Shown here: in pieces, positions 20,961 through 32,051 of the stretch
Layout of the letters: every line of letters starts with the position of its first letter
Numbering within the stretch: the stretch's first letter is position 1
Assembly (NCBI RefSeq): GCF_900454865.1
Contig: NZ_UGTV01000015.1
Span: 1,178,001 to 1,242,000 of the forward strand
Reading direction: 5' to 3'
DNA: 64,000 nucleotides
Source of the DNA: Pasteurella canis
Lineage (GTDB): Bacteria > Pseudomonadota > Gammaproteobacteria > Enterobacterales > Pasteurellaceae
Translations under genes and position numbers: made by a program
Notes under the pieces: generated by a model
The model's database searches: none
Told to the model about the DNA's origin: nothing
Seen by the model: only the letters and a program-made list of their open reading frames with translations

Positions 20961-22265
20961 CTAACTTAATTGAGCTAAATGAGTAAATACTTCACCACGT
21001 TTTTCAAAACTTGGAAACTGATCTAAACTCGCACAGGCAGGCGACAGTAGCACTATATCGCCTGGCGTTAAATTCAAGCGTAAGTGAGTAATAGCTTGCT
21101 CCATAGTGTTAAAAAGTTGGCTTTGCTCTGATAATTTGGCTAATTTCGGACCATCTTGTCCAAAACAATAACAGTAGATATGTGGCTGATTGATTAACTG
21201 TGCTAATTCTGAAAAATCAGCACCTTTACCATCCCCTCCTAAGAGCAAATGTAAATTCCCCTCTACTTGTAAACCTGTTAATGCGGCAACAGTACTTCCC
21301 ACATTTGTTGCTTTAGAGTCATTAATCCAACGCACTCCATGAGCCATATGGGCTAATTGAAAACGATGAGCTAACCCCGCAAAACTACGTAATGCACTAC
21401 GAATACCGCCTAAATCGATATTAGCTGCTTGTGCCAAAGCTACCGAAGCTAACGCATTCATGTAATTATGGCGACCAACTAATTTCATTTCATCACAAGA
21501 CAAAATTATTTGCTCTTTTGCCATTAAATATTGCTGACCATTTTCAGTTTTTAACCAATAATCAGCATGCTTTTCACCAAAACTGACAACATTTTTTAAG
21601 TATTCCGTTGTCGTTAAAGGATCTTCTATATTAATGATTGCTGTTTTTGTATTGTGATAAATTTTTAGCTTAGCCTGACGATAATCTTCCAAATCAACAT
21701 AGCGATTCATGTGATCTTCACTCACATTTAATACTGTTGCTGATGTTGCTTGTAAGCTATAAGTCGTTTCTAGTTGAAAGCTAGAGAGCTCTAGGACATA
21801 AATATCGTAAACTTCATCTAATAAAGAAAGAGCAGGAATACCAATATTACCTCCCATTCCGACTTTCAGGCCCGCTGCTTTTGCCATTTCTGCAACTAAT
21901 GAAGTTACGGTACTTTTTCCATTAGATCCTGTAATTGCGATTATTGGTTTATCTGCTTCACGACAAAATAATTCAATATCACCAACGACTTCTATCCCAG
22001 CTGCAAGTGCGGTCTGAATTTCAGCTGTTTTAACTGCCAGTCCTGGACTAATCACTATCAAATCACTTTCTAGTAACCATGTCTGATTTAAACTTCCAGT
22101 ATGTAGTGGTATATATTTTGGTAATTGTTCTGCGCCAGCTGGTTGTTGCCGTGTATCAATAACACGTACATCAGCTTCTTTTGTCACCAAAAAATCAACA
22201 CAAGATAAACCAGTTTTACCCAATCCAATAACACAGACTTTTTTATTTTTATAAGAAGTTTGCAT
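20961..22265 (-). CDS. murD: UDP-MurNAc-L-Ala--D-glutamate ligase
   Basis: 434 residues (E. coli 438). It adds D-glutamate to UDP-MurNAc-L-Ala. Motifs: VCVIGLGKTGLSCVDFL (UDP-binding domain), ITGSNGKSTVTSLV (ATP loop), LSSFQLETTYSL, and ATNVGSTVAALTGL with LLGGDGKGADF in the C-terminal domain. The frame is open a further 38 codons upstream into mraY, but that part does not resemble the family. ATG 22265 has AAGAGAAAAACC before it and gives MQTSYKNKKVCVIG. An uptake core lies at 22005-22013 (TAL frame). Confidence 0.96.
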   Translation of the reverse strand: MQTSYKNKKVCVIGLGKTGLSCVDFLVTKEADVRVIDTRQQPAGAEQLPKYIPLHTGSLNQTWLLESDLIVISPGLAVKTAEIQTALAAGIEVVGDIELFCREADKPIIAITGSNGKSTVTSLVAEMAKAAGLKVGMGGNIGIPALSLLDEVYDIYVLELSSFQLETTYSLQATSATVLNVSEDHMNRYVDLEDYRQAKLKIYHNTKTAIINIEDPLTTTEYLKNVVSFGEKHADYWLKTENGQQYLMAKEQIILSCDEMKLVGRHNYMNALASVALAQAANIDLGGIRSALRSFAGLAHRFQLAHMAHGVRWINDSKATNVGSTVAALTGLQVEGNLHLLLGGDGKGADFSELAQLINQPHIYCYCFGQDGPKLAKLSEQSQLFNTMEQAITHLRLNLTPGDIVLLSPACASLDQFPSFEKRGEVFTHLAQLS

Positions 22266-22291
22266 GGTTTTTCTCTTATCATTTTCTATCA

Positions 22292-23374
22292 TTAACGCAG
22301 TTTTAAAGTTACTAAACCAATTAAAACAAGCATTAAAGAAATAATCCAAAAGCGTACAATGACACGAGGCTCTGGCCATCCTTTTAACTCAAAATGATGG
22401 TGAATAGGTGCCATACGAAAAATACGTTGTTTACGTAATTTATAAGAGCCGACTTGTAAAATCACCGATAATGTTTCAACGACAAAAACACCACCCATAA
22501 TCACTAATAAAAACTCTTGACGTACTAATACTGCAACAACACCTAATGCACCACCAAGCGCAAGAGACCCAACATCGCCCATAAACACTTGAGCTGGATA
22601 TGTATTAAACCACAGAAAACCTAGCCCAGCCCCGACAATAGCAGTACAAAATACAACTAATTCAGCGCTAAATTTAATATAAGGAATATGCAAATACTCA
22701 GCAAAATTAATGTTACCTGTTGCCCATGCAATTAGCGCAAATGCACCTGCGACAAAAACTGTTGGCATAATCGCTAAGCCGTCTAAACCATCGGTTAAAT
22801 TCACAGCATTACTCGTACCAACAATCACAAAATAAGCTAGTACAATATAGAATAAACCTAATTGAGGCATAACTTCTTTAAAAAACGGTACGACCAAACG
22901 TGTTGCATCAGTATCTTTACCTAAGGCGTACATGCCAAAAATAGCCACTAGCGCAATGGCAGATAACCAAAAATATTTCCAACGCGCAATCAAACCATCG
23001 GTATTTTTACGTGTAATTTTACGATAATCATCGACAAAACCTACTGCACCATACCCCAGTAACACAAACAAACTAAACCAAATATAAGGATTGGCTAAGT
23101 TTGCCCATAAAATAGTACTCACCCCAATAGAAAATAAAATCATCACACCACCCATTGTTGGCGTGCCGCGCTTACTAAAATGACTTTCTGGACCATCATT
23201 ACGCACTTCTTGACCAAATTTTAATAGTTGTAAACGACGAATCACTTTTGGACCAATCCATAACGACAACAAAAGTGCTGTTAGTAATGCAAGAATTGCA
23301 CGTACTGTAATATAAGAAATCACATTAAATCCACTGTGATATTGCTGTAAAAACTCACCGAGCCAGACTAACAT
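22292..23374 (-). CDS. mraY: Phospho-N-acetylmuramoyl-pentapeptide transferase
   Basis: 360 residues, the same length as E. coli MraY, with about ten membrane segments. It transfers phospho-MurNAc-pentapeptide to undecaprenyl phosphate, giving lipid I. Catalytic motifs: [30 protein letters not shown] and [12 protein letters not shown], then the [22 protein letters not shown] histidine motif in the last loop. It overlaps the murF stop by 7 nt. Confidence 0.97.
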   Translation of the reverse strand: MLVWLGEFLQQYHSGFNVISYITVRAILALLTALLLSLWIGPKVIRRLQLLKFGQEVRNDGPESHFSKRGTPTMGGVMILFSIGVSTILWANLANPYIWFSLFVLLGYGAVGFVDDYRKITRKNTDGLIARWKYFWLSAIALVAIFGMYALGKDTDATRLVVPFFKEVMPQLGLFYIVLAYFVIVGTSNAVNLTDGLDGLAIMPTVFVAGAFALIAWATGNINFAEYLHIPYIKFSAELVVFCTAIVGAGLGFLWFNTYPAQVFMGDVGSLALGGALGVVAVLVRQEFLLVIMGGVFVVETLSVILQVGSYKLRKQRIFRMAPIHHHFELKGWPEPRVIVRFWIISLMLVLIGLVTLKLR

Positions 23375-24753
23375 ACAAAATTATCCTTCAAAGTATTAAT
23401 CACATCTTCCATTTTCATTCGACGTGATCCTTTTGCTAACAATACAATTTTTTGATTTTGTTGTAATTTTTCTTTAATCAAAGTCATTAAATAAGCACAA
23501 AGTTCAGCTTTTTCAGTAAAATGTTGCCCAAAACAAGCCTGAGAAATAGATGCACTTTCTGAGCCAAAAGATAACACTAGTTCTAATTCCGCCGCTTTTG
23601 CATAATTTGCAACTTGCTGATGACAAAATTGTGTATTTTCGCCTAATTCTGCCATATCGCCAACCACTAAAATGCGAAAAGCTGAATATTTTTTTAGCAC
23701 ATTAATCGCAGATTGTAATGAGTCTACATTCGCATTATAAGTATCATCTAATAACAGTAAATTAGTGCAAGGCTGTATAGGAAATAAACGTCCTTTGACT
23801 TGTGAGCGCACTTCTAAACCTTGTTTAACCTGTTCTAAATTTGCACCGACATTCATTGTTAATGCTGTGGCTGCTAATGCATTTTTTATATTATGTTCAC
23901 CTAAATAAGGTAACTTAATTTGTATTTGCCCAGCTGGAGTGTGCAAATCAAATACTGAGCCAGACTCACTAAACCGAATGTTATCAGCATAAAAATCTGC
24001 TTCCGTATCTTGATATGCAAAATATTGTCTTTGACGCTCGCCAATCTCTGACGCCCACATCGACGCACTGTAATCATGATCTTTATTAATAATCGCAATA
24101 CCATTTGCTGGTAAACCACGAAAGATTTCTCCTTTCGCCTTTGCTACGCCGTCAAGACTGCCAAATCCTTCTAAATGTGCGGCTGCAACATTATTCACTA
24201 ACGCTACATTCGGCTGAACTAAATCGGTAGTATAAGCAATTTCACCTTGATGATTCGCGCCAAGTTCAATCACTGCGAAGCGATGTTGTTCCGTCAAGCG
24301 TAATAAAGTTAAAGGTACCCCAATGTCATTGTTAAAATTGCCTTGTGTAAACAAAACTTTGTCAAAACCGACCGCACTTTGTAAGATACTGGCTGTCATT
24401 TCTTTCACCGTAGTTTTACCTGATGAGCCTGTCATCGCAACGGTTAAAGGTGAAATAGCAGTTTTCACCCATTTTGCTAATTTTCCTAAAGCAAGACGTG
24501 TATCTTCAACAATAAGCTGCGGTACCGAAAGTTCTAAATTAACTTGTTCAACAACTAATGCACAAGCACCTTGCTCAATCGCTTGGCCTAAATAATTGTG
24601 CGCATCAAAATGCTCGCCTTTTAGTGCGAAAAAAAGACTTTCACTTACGGCTTGACGTGTATCAGTATTAATACTTTGTATTACTACATCGGGGCTACCT
24701 ACAAGTCGTGCATGTAAAATGTCAGCCAATTGGTTTGTTGTTAGTTTAAGCAT
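23368..24753 (-). CDS. murF: UDP-MurNAc-tripeptide--D-Ala-D-Ala ligase
   Basis: 461 residues (E. coli 452). It adds D-Ala-D-Ala, completing the cytoplasmic pentapeptide precursor. Motifs: [21 protein letters not shown] (N-terminal domain), [18 protein letters not shown] (ATP loop), [21 protein letters not shown] and [18 protein letters not shown]. The start overlaps the murE stop by 8 nt. An uptake core at 24371-24379 encodes QSAV. Confidence 0.96.
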   Translation of the reverse strand: MLKLTTNQLADILHARLVGSPDVVIQSINTDTRQAVSESLFFALKGEHFDAHNYLGQAIEQGACALVVEQVNLELSVPQLIVEDTRLALGKLAKWVKTAISPLTVAMTGSSGKTTVKEMTASILQSAVGFDKVLFTQGNFNNDIGVPLTLLRLTEQHRFAVIELGANHQGEIAYTTDLVQPNVALVNNVAAAHLEGFGSLDGVAKAKGEIFRGLPANGIAIINKDHDYSASMWASEIGERQRQYFAYQDTEADFYADNIRFSESGSVFDLHTPAGQIQIKLPYLGEHNIKNALAATALTMNVGANLEQVKQGLEVRSQVKGRLFPIQPCTNLLLLDDTYNANVDSLQSAINVLKKYSAFRILVVGDMAELGENTQFCHQQVANYAKAAELELVLSFGSESASISQACFGQHFTEKAELCAYLMTLIKEKLQQNQKIVLLAKGSRRMKMEDVINTLKDNFVC

Positions 24754-26230
24754 CTTGATAACTCATATTAAAATATTTTCTAACGGTTTCTTGATCAGAA
24801 AAATGCTGCTTTTGTTTTCCGATAATTTGATAATCTTCATGCCCCTTGCCTGCGATCAAAATCACATCATCTTTTGCTGCATGTTGAATAGCAAAAGCAA
24901 TCGCTTTTTCACGATCATTAATGACATCTACAATATTTGGTGCAATAAAACCAGCTAAAATATCCTTAATAATCTGAGTAGGTGACTCAGTACGAGGATT
25001 ATCATCCGTCACAATGACATTATCTGCGAATTGTTCAGCAATTTTTGCCATTAAAGGGCGTTTACCACGATCACGATCGCCACCACAGCCAAATACACAC
25101 CACAACTGACCATGACAATGTAAACGAGCCGCTTGTAATGCCTTCTCCAAGGCATCTGGCGTATGAGCATAGTCTACAATCGCAGTGGCACATTGTTCTG
25201 TATTTAACATTTCCATACGTCCACAAACGCCTGTTAATTGCGAGACTGAACTCACTAATTGTGACATCTCATAACCTAATGAAAGTAAGGTGGCCAAAAC
25301 AAGTAATAAATTACTCACATTAAATTCACCAATCAAATGGCTTTGTAACTTACCACTACCCCAGCTTGACTCAAACTGAATCACTGCACCTTGATGTGTA
25401 AAATCAACATGTGTTGCTTTTAGCCATTTTGCTTGGTTAGTTTGAAAATCGGGAAAACGACTTACTGCCACGGCATCTGGTAACTCTTTCAACCAAGTAA
25501 TGCCCATTTCATCATCTGCATTAATAACTTGATATTTTGGCTTTAATTCAGTAAATAAACGTTTTTTTGCTAATGCGTAATTTTCCATCGTATGATGGTA
25601 GTCAAGATGGTCACGGCTCAAATTTGTAAAAATTGCAACATCAAAATCAAGTGCCTCAACACGATGTTGTACGAGTCCATGCGAAGACACTTCAATTGCA
25701 GCAAAATCAGCACCTTGCTTTACAAATTGAGCTAATGAAGATTGAATTTCAACAGCAGATCCTGTCGTATTAGCAGCTTCTTTTACTTGCCCCCAAAGCC
25801 CATTTCCAATAGTTCCCATAACAGCACTTTTATGCCCAAGCAATGTTGTCCACTGAGCTAAAAGTTGTGAGATTGTGGTTTTACCATTCGTTCCCGTCAC
25901 GCCAACTAAAGTTAGTCCTTGTGAAGGATGGTTGTAAAAAAGATTAGCTAACTGTGATAAATGCTGACTCAGTTGATAAAAAGAAATGATAGGAACATCT
26001 TGTTCAAAACGAACTTGCAAATGTTGTGTTGGTATATCAGCTTCAGATAATACAGCACGTGCACCATTTTCAATCGCTTGTGCAATGTAGTAACGACCAT
26101 CTACTTGATGCCCTTTTAGAGCAACAAAAAGACAGCCTTGCTGTACAGCTCGACTGTCTAAAATCATTTCCGTAAGTTCAATGTTTGGGGCAAGTTCAAC
26201 TTGCCCCAAAAGTGCGGTCAATTTTCGCAT
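24746..26230 (-). CDS. murE: UDP-MurNAc-L-Ala-D-Glu--meso-diaminopimelate ligase
   Basis: 494 residues (E. coli 495). It adds the third amino acid of the stem peptide. The DNPR motif in [13 protein letters not shown] is the known specificity signature for meso-diaminopimelate rather than lysine. The ATP loop is [15 protein letters not shown], and VCGRMEM and [15 protein letters not shown] are also typical. It lies 9 bp after ftsI. An uptake core at 26210-26218 overlaps codons 5-7 and reads TAL in MRKLTALLG. Confidence 0.96.
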   Translation of the reverse strand: MRKLTALLGQVELAPNIELTEMILDSRAVQQGCLFVALKGHQVDGRYYIAQAIENGARAVLSEADIPTQHLQVRFEQDVPIISFYQLSQHLSQLANLFYNHPSQGLTLVGVTGTNGKTTISQLLAQWTTLLGHKSAVMGTIGNGLWGQVKEAANTTGSAVEIQSSLAQFVKQGADFAAIEVSSHGLVQHRVEALDFDVAIFTNLSRDHLDYHHTMENYALAKKRLFTELKPKYQVINADDEMGITWLKELPDAVAVSRFPDFQTNQAKWLKATHVDFTHQGAVIQFESSWGSGKLQSHLIGEFNVSNLLLVLATLLSLGYEMSQLVSSVSQLTGVCGRMEMLNTEQCATAIVDYAHTPDALEKALQAARLHCHGQLWCVFGCGGDRDRGKRPLMAKIAEQFADNVIVTDDNPRTESPTQIIKDILAGFIAPNIVDVINDREKAIAFAIQHAAKDDVILIAGKGHEDYQIIGKQKQHFSDQETVRKYFNMSYQDA

Positions 26231-26239
26231 AATTTTTTC

Positions 26240-28054
26240 TTAATTAGTTTTTGTTCCATTATCACTATTCAAACGTACAACACGTCTTGCTGTTTTCTCT
26301 TGTGGCATTGCATCAGGTGGAATATTATTGGTTCTCAAAGCATAACCCATAATATTTGAGAACACTGGTGCTGAAATTGCGCCACCGTAATATTGACCTG
26401 CTTTGGGATCATTAATTAACACAATCAAAGCATAACGAGGATCTGAAATAGGCGCGACGCCTGCAGTATAAGCAATATATTTATCTACATAGCGACCATT
26501 CTCAAGTTTTTTTGCCGTTCCTGTTTTAATCCCAACACGGTATCCTTCTACCATTGCTTTTTTATTTTTAATCGCTACTTTTTCCATCATATTCACTACT
26601 TCACGTGTAATTTTTTCAGAATACACACGCTGACCAATAACTGGAGGATCAACTTTAGTGATAGAAAGTGGACGATAAATACCAAAGCTGCCTAACGTCA
26701 CATAAGCTCGTGCGATTTGTAATGGTGTAGCGTTGATACCATAACCATAAGCAACGTTAGCACGTTCAATATCAGACCAACGTTTACGGTTTGCATTTAG
26801 TAAGCCTGATTGCTCACCGATTAGACCTAGATCCGTTGGTTTCCCTAAGCCCGCATTCATATAAGTTTCCATTAATGCATTTGGCGGCATACGCAACGCT
26901 AATCGACTTACACCACGGTTACTTGAATGTTCTAAAATCCCATCTAATGTCAACTGATCGCGAGGCGCAACATCTCTTATTTCATGTCCATTCAGAACTA
27001 AAGGACCCGTATTAATAATCTCATTACGCTTTGCTGCCCCGCGCTGCAATGCAGCAAGTACGACAAAAGGTTTTACTGTCGAGCCAGGTTCAAAAGTATC
27101 CGTAATTGCACGGTTACGCATTAAATCAGCCTTCACACCAACACGATTATTTGGGTTATAAGAAGGCGCATTTGCCATGGCTAATACTTCACCCGTACGA
27201 ACATCGACTAATACAGCTGTACCAGATTCTGCTTTATTTTCTGCAACTGCTTTTTTAATCTCACGATAGACCATGGATTGTAATTTTTCATCAATACTTA
27301 AAGTAACATCTTGAGCATCATATTTTTTAACATCAGCAATATTCTCAACAATATTGCCAAATTTATCTTTACGATAAGTCCGAGAGCCCGATCTTCCGAT
27401 CAACAATGAATTAAAACTCTTTTCAATTCCTTCAATCCCTTCACCATCAATATTGGTGTAGCCAATCAAATGAGCGACTTCCTCAACACGTGGGTAAAAA
27501 CGACGAGCTTCATTTTTCAACACAATGCCTTTTAATTTCAATTCTCTAACATAATCAGCAACGGTTGGTGACACTTGGCGTGAAAGATAGACAAAACGTG
27601 ATTTTGGATTTTTTTCAATACGCTTAATAATTTCACTATAAGAAACCCCTAAAGCCTCAGCTAAAGCTTTCCAACGCTCTTTATCTACTAAAGAATTTTT
27701 CTCAAAAATATCTTTAGGATCAGCAACAATAGAATACATTGGTACACTAACTGAGAGTAATTGTCCGTGACGATCTAAAATTGAACCTCTTACAGACTGA
27801 ATTTCTTGTGTGCGTAAAGAACGTTTATCCGCTTCATCTGCTAACGAATCAGCATTAATAATTTGTACATTTGCTGCTTTACCAATTAACACGACTAAGC
27901 AGCTCATAATTACTGCTAACGAGAAAAAATAACGCCATTTCAAAAAACTGTTTTCATAAACGACTTTCGGTTTATTCAGTTTAATCGCATCATTTTTTGC
28001 AATTTTTACACTCTTTGCTCGTTTGATTTTCTTTGTCGTATTAAATTTAACCAT
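26240..28054 (-). CDS. ftsI: Septal transpeptidase FtsI (PBP3)
   Basis: 604 residues (E. coli 588). A basic cytoplasmic start and one membrane anchor (about 43-60) precede the PBP dimerisation domain with [15 protein letters not shown]. The transpeptidase domain follows with SxxK at Ser325 (GSTVKP), SSN ([10 protein letters not shown]) and KTG at Lys510 (GIKTGTAKK). It crosslinks septal peptidoglycan with FtsW and is a target of beta-lactams. It lies between ftsL (17 bp) and murE. Confidence 0.96.
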   Translation of the reverse strand: MVKFNTTKKIKRAKSVKIAKNDAIKLNKPKVVYENSFLKWRYFFSLAVIMSCLVVLIGKAANVQIINADSLADEADKRSLRTQEIQSVRGSILDRHGQLLSVSVPMYSIVADPKDIFEKNSLVDKERWKALAEALGVSYSEIIKRIEKNPKSRFVYLSRQVSPTVADYVRELKLKGIVLKNEARRFYPRVEEVAHLIGYTNIDGEGIEGIEKSFNSLLIGRSGSRTYRKDKFGNIVENIADVKKYDAQDVTLSIDEKLQSMVYREIKKAVAENKAESGTAVLVDVRTGEVLAMANAPSYNPNNRVGVKADLMRNRAITDTFEPGSTVKPFVVLAALQRGAAKRNEIINTGPLVLNGHEIRDVAPRDQLTLDGILEHSSNRGVSRLALRMPPNALMETYMNAGLGKPTDLGLIGEQSGLLNANRKRWSDIERANVAYGYGINATPLQIARAYVTLGSFGIYRPLSITKVDPPVIGQRVYSEKITREVVNMMEKVAIKNKKAMVEGYRVGIKTGTAKKLENGRYVDKYIAYTAGVAPISDPRYALIVLINDPKAGQYYGGAISAPVFSNIMGYALRTNNIPPDAMPQEKTARRVVRLNSDNGTKTN

Positions 28055-28071
28055 ACTGTTATCCTCAAATA

Positions 28072-28389
28072 TTACTCTAGGATCAACACTTCTTGTTCTG
28101 GTTGAACTCGCTTCATACCTAATTGACTCGCAATCGCCTCAATACGCGTATTATCACTTTGCGTTGCTTCTTCTAATTTTAAATTCAAATATTCATTTTC
28201 AAGAGCTTGATGTTCTAAGACTAACTGCCCTTTTTCAGCAACTAAAATACGTGTCTGGTGTGTCATCCAAATCGTCGCTAATGCTGTAATCACAATCAAT
28301 AACAATAAAGCCATAATCGTTTTATTTGCATGAAATAAATCTTCTAAAATAATATTTTGTAGCGGATAGCGATCATTATTTTCTAGCAT
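28072..28389 (-). CDS. ftsL: Cell division protein FtsL
   Basis: 105 residues (E. coli 121). A short cytoplasmic N-terminus, one membrane segment (about 24-43, [19 protein letters not shown]) and a periplasmic coiled coil with heptad-like leucines ([24 protein letters not shown]). It forms a complex with FtsQ and FtsB. Sequence conservation in this family is weak, so the call also relies on position between rsmH and ftsI. The start overlaps the rsmH stop by 1 nt. Confidence 0.93.
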   Translation of the reverse strand: MLENNDRYPLQNIILEDLFHANKTIMALLLLIVITALATIWMTHQTRILVAEKGQLVLEHQALENEYLNLKLEEATQSDNTRIEAIASQLGMKRVQPEQEVLILE

Positions 28390-29354
28390 TAAATCTTCTC
28401 CGCGATACGTAATACGGCACTTCTTGAACGAGGATTGTAAGCTTGTTCTTGTTCACTTGGCATAATTGCTTTACCAATAGTCTTTAACGTTTGTGTACGT
28501 TTAATTTGGTCATCGCGTAATGGTAAACCTTTTGGTAGATTCTCACCTTTACTTTGCTTGCGCATGAAGTGTTTCACCATGCGATCTTCGAGTGAGTGAA
28601 AGCTGATGATAGATAGACGGCCTTTTTTTGCTAATACTGCTAATGCTGATTGCAGTACACTTTCTAACTCATCTAATTCAGAATTAATAAAAATACGAAT
28701 AGCCTGAAAAGTTCGCGTAGCAGGGTGTTTATGCTTATCTTTAAAAGGCACAGTATTAGCAATAAGCTCTGCTAGCTGTAATGTTCGAGTCAAAGGTTCA
28801 GTACCATTTTGTAACGCACTTTTGTTGTAGCTAACGACAGCATGAGCAATACGCTTAGCAAAACGCTCTTCACCAAAAGTTTTTAGTACCCAAGCCAAAT
28901 CCTGCTCTGAGACTTGCTGTAACCACTGAGCTGCAGATTGACCCTGTGTCGTATCCATTCGCATATCTAATGGACCATCCTTCATAAAACTAAAACCACG
29001 TTCAGCCTCATCAAGTTGTGGAGAAGATACGCCCAGATCTAATAAAATACCGTCTATCTTGCCTACTAGCCCTAATCTTTCACAAATTGCTGGAATCGCA
29101 GAAAAACTGTTATGTTCAATATGAAAACGTGGATCTTCAATTTTATTTGCTTCAACAATAGCTCGTGGGTCACGATCAATCGCAATTAAACGACCATCAT
29201 CTGCAAGCTGAGAAAGGATTAAACGAGAATGCCCACCTCGTCCGAATGTACCATCAATATAAATACCTTTTTCTTTCAATGCCAAACCATCAACCGCCTC
29301 ATGCAATAAAACGGTGATATGTTCAGATGATGAAAAAGTATTTTGCGTATTCAT
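28389..29354 (-). CDS. rsmH: 16S rRNA C1402 N4-methyltransferase
   Basis: 321 residues (E. coli RsmH 313), formerly MraW. It methylates N4 of C1402 in the ribosomal P site using S-adenosylmethionine. Motifs: [13 protein letters not shown], the SAM site [13 protein letters not shown] and [29 protein letters not shown], and [18 protein letters not shown]. The start ATG 29354 gives [16 protein letters not shown], as in Haemophilus. The frame could begin four codons earlier only at TTG. Confidence 0.95.
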   Translation of the reverse strand: MNTQNTFSSSEHITVLLHEAVDGLALKEKGIYIDGTFGRGGHSRLILSQLADDGRLIAIDRDPRAIVEANKIEDPRFHIEHNSFSAIPAICERLGLVGKIDGILLDLGVSSPQLDEAERGFSFMKDGPLDMRMDTTQGQSAAQWLQQVSEQDLAWVLKTFGEERFAKRIAHAVVSYNKSALQNGTEPLTRTLQLAELIANTVPFKDKHKHPATRTFQAIRIFINSELDELESVLQSALAVLAKKGRLSIISFHSLEDRMVKHFMRKQSKGENLPKGLPLRDDQIKRTQTLKTIGKAIMPSEQEQAYNPRSRSAVLRIAEKI

Positions 29355-29400
29355 AACAATTACCAATGGTACAAAAATAAAAAGGATAAATATTTAAGGT

Positions 29401-29432
29401 AAGATAATGCGGTGCTAAGCACCGCTTATCTT
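29401..29432. other. Strong hairpin between mraZ and rsmH
   Basis: AAGATAA-T-GCGGTGC, loop TAA, GCACCGC-TTATCTT: a 14-bp stem with one bulged base. On the transcribed minus strand no T-run follows, so it is not a classical terminator. It may be an mRNA processing or stability element separating mraZ from the rest of the cluster. Confidence 0.6.
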
Positions 29433-29473
29433 TTGCTAGTGCTGCTGTTCTATTGTGAGAAAAATATCTTTCT

Positions 29474-29935
29474 TTATAATGACAGCATTTTTAATTCTTC
29501 AGATAGTGCAAATTGGCCACTTGCACCTAACGCCATATCTTTTTCAATTTGAGCTTGCCATTCTGCATCGCTCCAAATTTCAAATTTATTTAATTGCCCA
29601 ACAAGCATGAGGCTTTTTTCTAATTTAGCGTGATGGCGTAATGGACCACTAATTAAAATACGTCCAGCACTATCTAACTCACATTCGGTGGCATAACCTA
29701 ACATGACGCGTTGTAAACTACGTTGATTTGGATCGAAATTTGATAGTGCTAAAAGTTTTTGCTCGACTAATTCCCATTCTTTTAATGGATAAAGTAACAA
29801 ACAAGGTTGGCGAATATCCACAGTGCAGACCATTTGACCAGCATTCTGTTCTAGGATTTCAGCACGATAACGGGTCGGGATCGCAATACGACCTTTCGAA
29901 TCTAAGTTAACTGCTGACGCGCCACGAAACATCAT
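29474..29935 (-). CDS. mraZ: MraZ transcriptional regulator
   Basis: 153 residues (E. coli 152). Two AbrB/SpoVT-like repeats each carry a DSxGR motif: [15 protein letters not shown] near the N-terminus and [15 protein letters not shown] in the second half. MraZ binds repeats upstream of its own gene and represses the dcw cluster in E. coli. Two ATGs are adjacent; the first is listed, with AGGGAA upstream. It is first in the cluster and preceded by four 10-bp-spaced TGG repeats. Confidence 0.95.
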   Translation of the reverse strand: MMFRGASAVNLDSKGRIAIPTRYRAEILEQNAGQMVCTVDIRQPCLLLYPLKEWELVEQKLLALSNFDPNQRSLQRVMLGYATECELDSAGRILISGPLRHHAKLEKSLMLVGQLNKFEIWSDAEWQAQIEKDMALGASGQFALSEELKMLSL

Positions 29936-29981
29936 TGTTTCCCTTTTGTGATTGTTACAAGATGAAATTTAGGAATTTTTG

Positions 29982-30014
29982 CCAACTTTTACCACAAAAC
30001 TCCACTTATTACCA
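29982..30014 (-). promoter_or_regulatory. MraZ-box-like repeats
   Basis: On the minus strand four TGG units begin exactly 10 bp apart (plus-strand CCA at 29982, 29992, 30002 and 30012), the first three in the context GTGG. MraZ of E. coli binds TGGGN repeats separated by 5 bp, which gives the same period. They lie between the predicted promoter and mraZ. Confidence 0.7.
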
Positions 30015-30023
30015 CTTTTATTA

Positions 30024-30052
30024 AGTTTATTATTAGTTTGCTTAACTTGCAA
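30024..30052 (-). promoter_or_regulatory. Promoter of mraZ / dcw cluster
   Basis: On the minus strand, -35 TTGCAA (30047-30052) and -10 TAAACT (30024-30029) with a 17-bp spacer, directly upstream of the MraZ-box-like repeats. Confidence 0.5.
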
Positions 30053-30161
30053 GCAATTTAATAATTTCAGGCGTAAAGTTTTGTATATTTTTCATTAGTT
30101 CCAAAAGGAAGCAATACAATATCCCGCAATGAAAAAACTCATAAGAAAAAACAATAAAAAA

Positions 30162-30193
30162 ACACCCTATCATCAATATAGATGATAGGGTGT
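30162..30193 (-). terminator. Terminator of cstA-like gene
   Basis: A 13-bp perfect stem ACACCCTATCATC with its complement and a 6-nt loop. On the minus strand it is followed by a run of six T, 24 bp after the transporter stop codon. Confidence 0.88.
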
Positions 30194-30216
30194 GGTAAAT
30201 ACTTAAAGTAAATTGA

Positions 30217-31761
30217 TTATTGTTTAACTAAATCATCTACCAATGCGTCTGGATCACCTTTGGCAATTGGTTTCAATACAGTAAAGAATAAGATGCTACA
30301 AAATACAGTTAAACCTAAACCAATATAAACTGAAAGTTGATAATCTAAGTTGAAACCAATTTTGTTGTAAGCTAAATATGTGAAACATACTGTGCTGATA
30401 AACATCGCAGGTAAAGTACATACCCAATGGAATTTACCATAACGGAATAAGTAAGCAGCAGCAGTCCATAACATAACCATTGCAGTTGTTTGGTTTGCCC
30501 AGCTGAAATAACGCCATAATACGCTAAAGTCAATTTTCGATACGATAAAACCTAAGACGAATAATGGGACAGCAATCACCAAACGTTTAACCAATGTTTT
30601 TTGTTCAAATTTGAAGAACTCAGCAATAATCAAACGTGCCGCACGGAAAGCAGTATCACCAGACGTAATTGGTAACACAACAACACCTAAAATTGCAAAC
30701 ACACCACCGACAGCACCTAAAAAGTAAATTGAAGAATCATAAACAACTTTTGATGGTGAACCTGCTGCAATAGCGGCTTGTAATTCTGTTGGATCTTGGT
30801 AGAAACTTAAACCTACTGCACACCATACCAAGGCAATCACACCCTCTGCAATCATTGCGCCATAAAAAATGAAACGCCCTTCTTTTTCATTTTGAGCACA
30901 ACGTGCCATCAATGGTGTTTGTGTAGCATGGAAACCTGATAAAGCACCACAAGAAATAGTTAAGAATAATAATGGCCAGATTGGTAAATCACCTTTTGGT
31001 TGTAGATTTTGGAAGAATTTCTCAAAATCTAAGCCACCGACTGTGCGGAAAAACTCGATTGGTTCTGCAGAGTTTAAATGGCTACTGACCAAACCATACA
31101 TCATACCAAATGTCATAAAGAGTAATAATGCACCAAATAGAGGATAAATACGACCAATGATTTTATCAATTGGTAATAATGTCGCAACGATATAATAAAC
31201 AAAGATGATTGTCGTCCAGATCACTAAGACTGTCGCAGCGTCATAACCAAATACAGTTGCTGCTGCACCTGCACTTTCAACAACACCTAAATTGTCCATA
31301 GTAATGGTACTTAATAATTTTGCAGGACTCGCAACAAATACCACACCAACTAAAAGTAATAACACTACTGCAAGTAAATTAATAAATGCTTTTACTGGTG
31401 CACCTAAATAGCGACCAGCTAATGTTGGCATAGACGCACCACCATTACGAACACTCAACATACCACAGAAATAATCATGTACAGCACCTGCAAAAATACA
31501 ACCAATCACAATCCACAACATAGCGACAGGCCCATATAGTGCCCCTAGGATTGGACCAAAAATAGGCCCCGTACCAGCAATATTTAATAATTGAATTAAC
31601 CAAATTTTCTTAGTTGACATTGGCATATAGTCAACACCATCATTCATGCTGTAAGCTGGTGTTGTCTTTTTCGGATTGATCACAAAGACCTTTTCAATAA
31701 ATTTTCCGTATACAAAATAACCAAGCAGCAAGATTGCAACACAAAAGAAGAACCATAACAT
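30217..31761 (-). CDS. CstA-family carbon starvation / pyruvate transporter
   Basis: 514 residues with about 13-16 hydrophobic segments. Family hallmarks near the N-terminus: MLWFFFCVAILLLGYFVYGKFI, then LNIAGTGPIFGPILGALYGP and AGAVHDYFCGMLSVRNGG. It is shorter than E. coli CstA (701), as are many CstA-family proteins that lack the C-terminal extension. CstA and BtsT of E. coli import peptides or pyruvate, so pyruvate uptake is a reasonable guess but the substrate is not shown. A CRP-like site lies about 130 bp upstream. Confidence 0.85.
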   Translation of the reverse strand: MLWFFFCVAILLLGYFVYGKFIEKVFVINPKKTTPAYSMNDGVDYMPMSTKKIWLIQLLNIAGTGPIFGPILGALYGPVAMLWIVIGCIFAGAVHDYFCGMLSVRNGGASMPTLAGRYLGAPVKAFINLLAVVLLLLVGVVFVASPAKLLSTITMDNLGVVESAGAAATVFGYDAATVLVIWTTIIFVYYIVATLLPIDKIIGRIYPLFGALLLFMTFGMMYGLVSSHLNSAEPIEFFRTVGGLDFEKFFQNLQPKGDLPIWPLLFLTISCGALSGFHATQTPLMARCAQNEKEGRFIFYGAMIAEGVIALVWCAVGLSFYQDPTELQAAIAAGSPSKVVYDSSIYFLGAVGGVFAILGVVVLPITSGDTAFRAARLIIAEFFKFEQKTLVKRLVIAVPLFVLGFIVSKIDFSVLWRYFSWANQTTAMVMLWTAAAYLFRYGKFHWVCTLPAMFISTVCFTYLAYNKIGFNLDYQLSVYIGLGLTVFCSILFFTVLKPIAKGDPDALVDDLVKQ

Positions 31762-31892
31762 AATGAAGTACCTATTTTAATAGATTAAATATTTGAACAA
31801 CTTTTCTTATAAAAAGCCCTGTGTATTTTATTTCACTTGTTACAAGCAAGTAAACTGTATAATAAATTAGCATCACAAAATATTTACAACTT

Positions 31893-31908
31893 TGTGACAC
31901 CTATCACG
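31893..31908. promoter_or_regulatory. CRP-like site upstream of the cstA-like gene
   Basis: TGTGA-CACCTA-TCACG matches the CRP consensus at 9 of 10 half-site positions. E. coli cstA is known to be cAMP-CRP dependent, which fits. The surrounding 31762-32051 region otherwise holds only the two divergent promoters and an uptake core at 31991-31999. Confidence 0.6.
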
Positions 31909-32051
31909 ATTTAAACACTTATCTATTTCCTTTAATATAAGATCGATTGCTTTAACTAGGCTATTTTTGTTTAAAATTTGTAAAAAAATAACCGCACTTT
32001 TCATAGTGCTATGATAGGATTTGAAGAAAAAAATAATAAAGAGAGGAAAAA

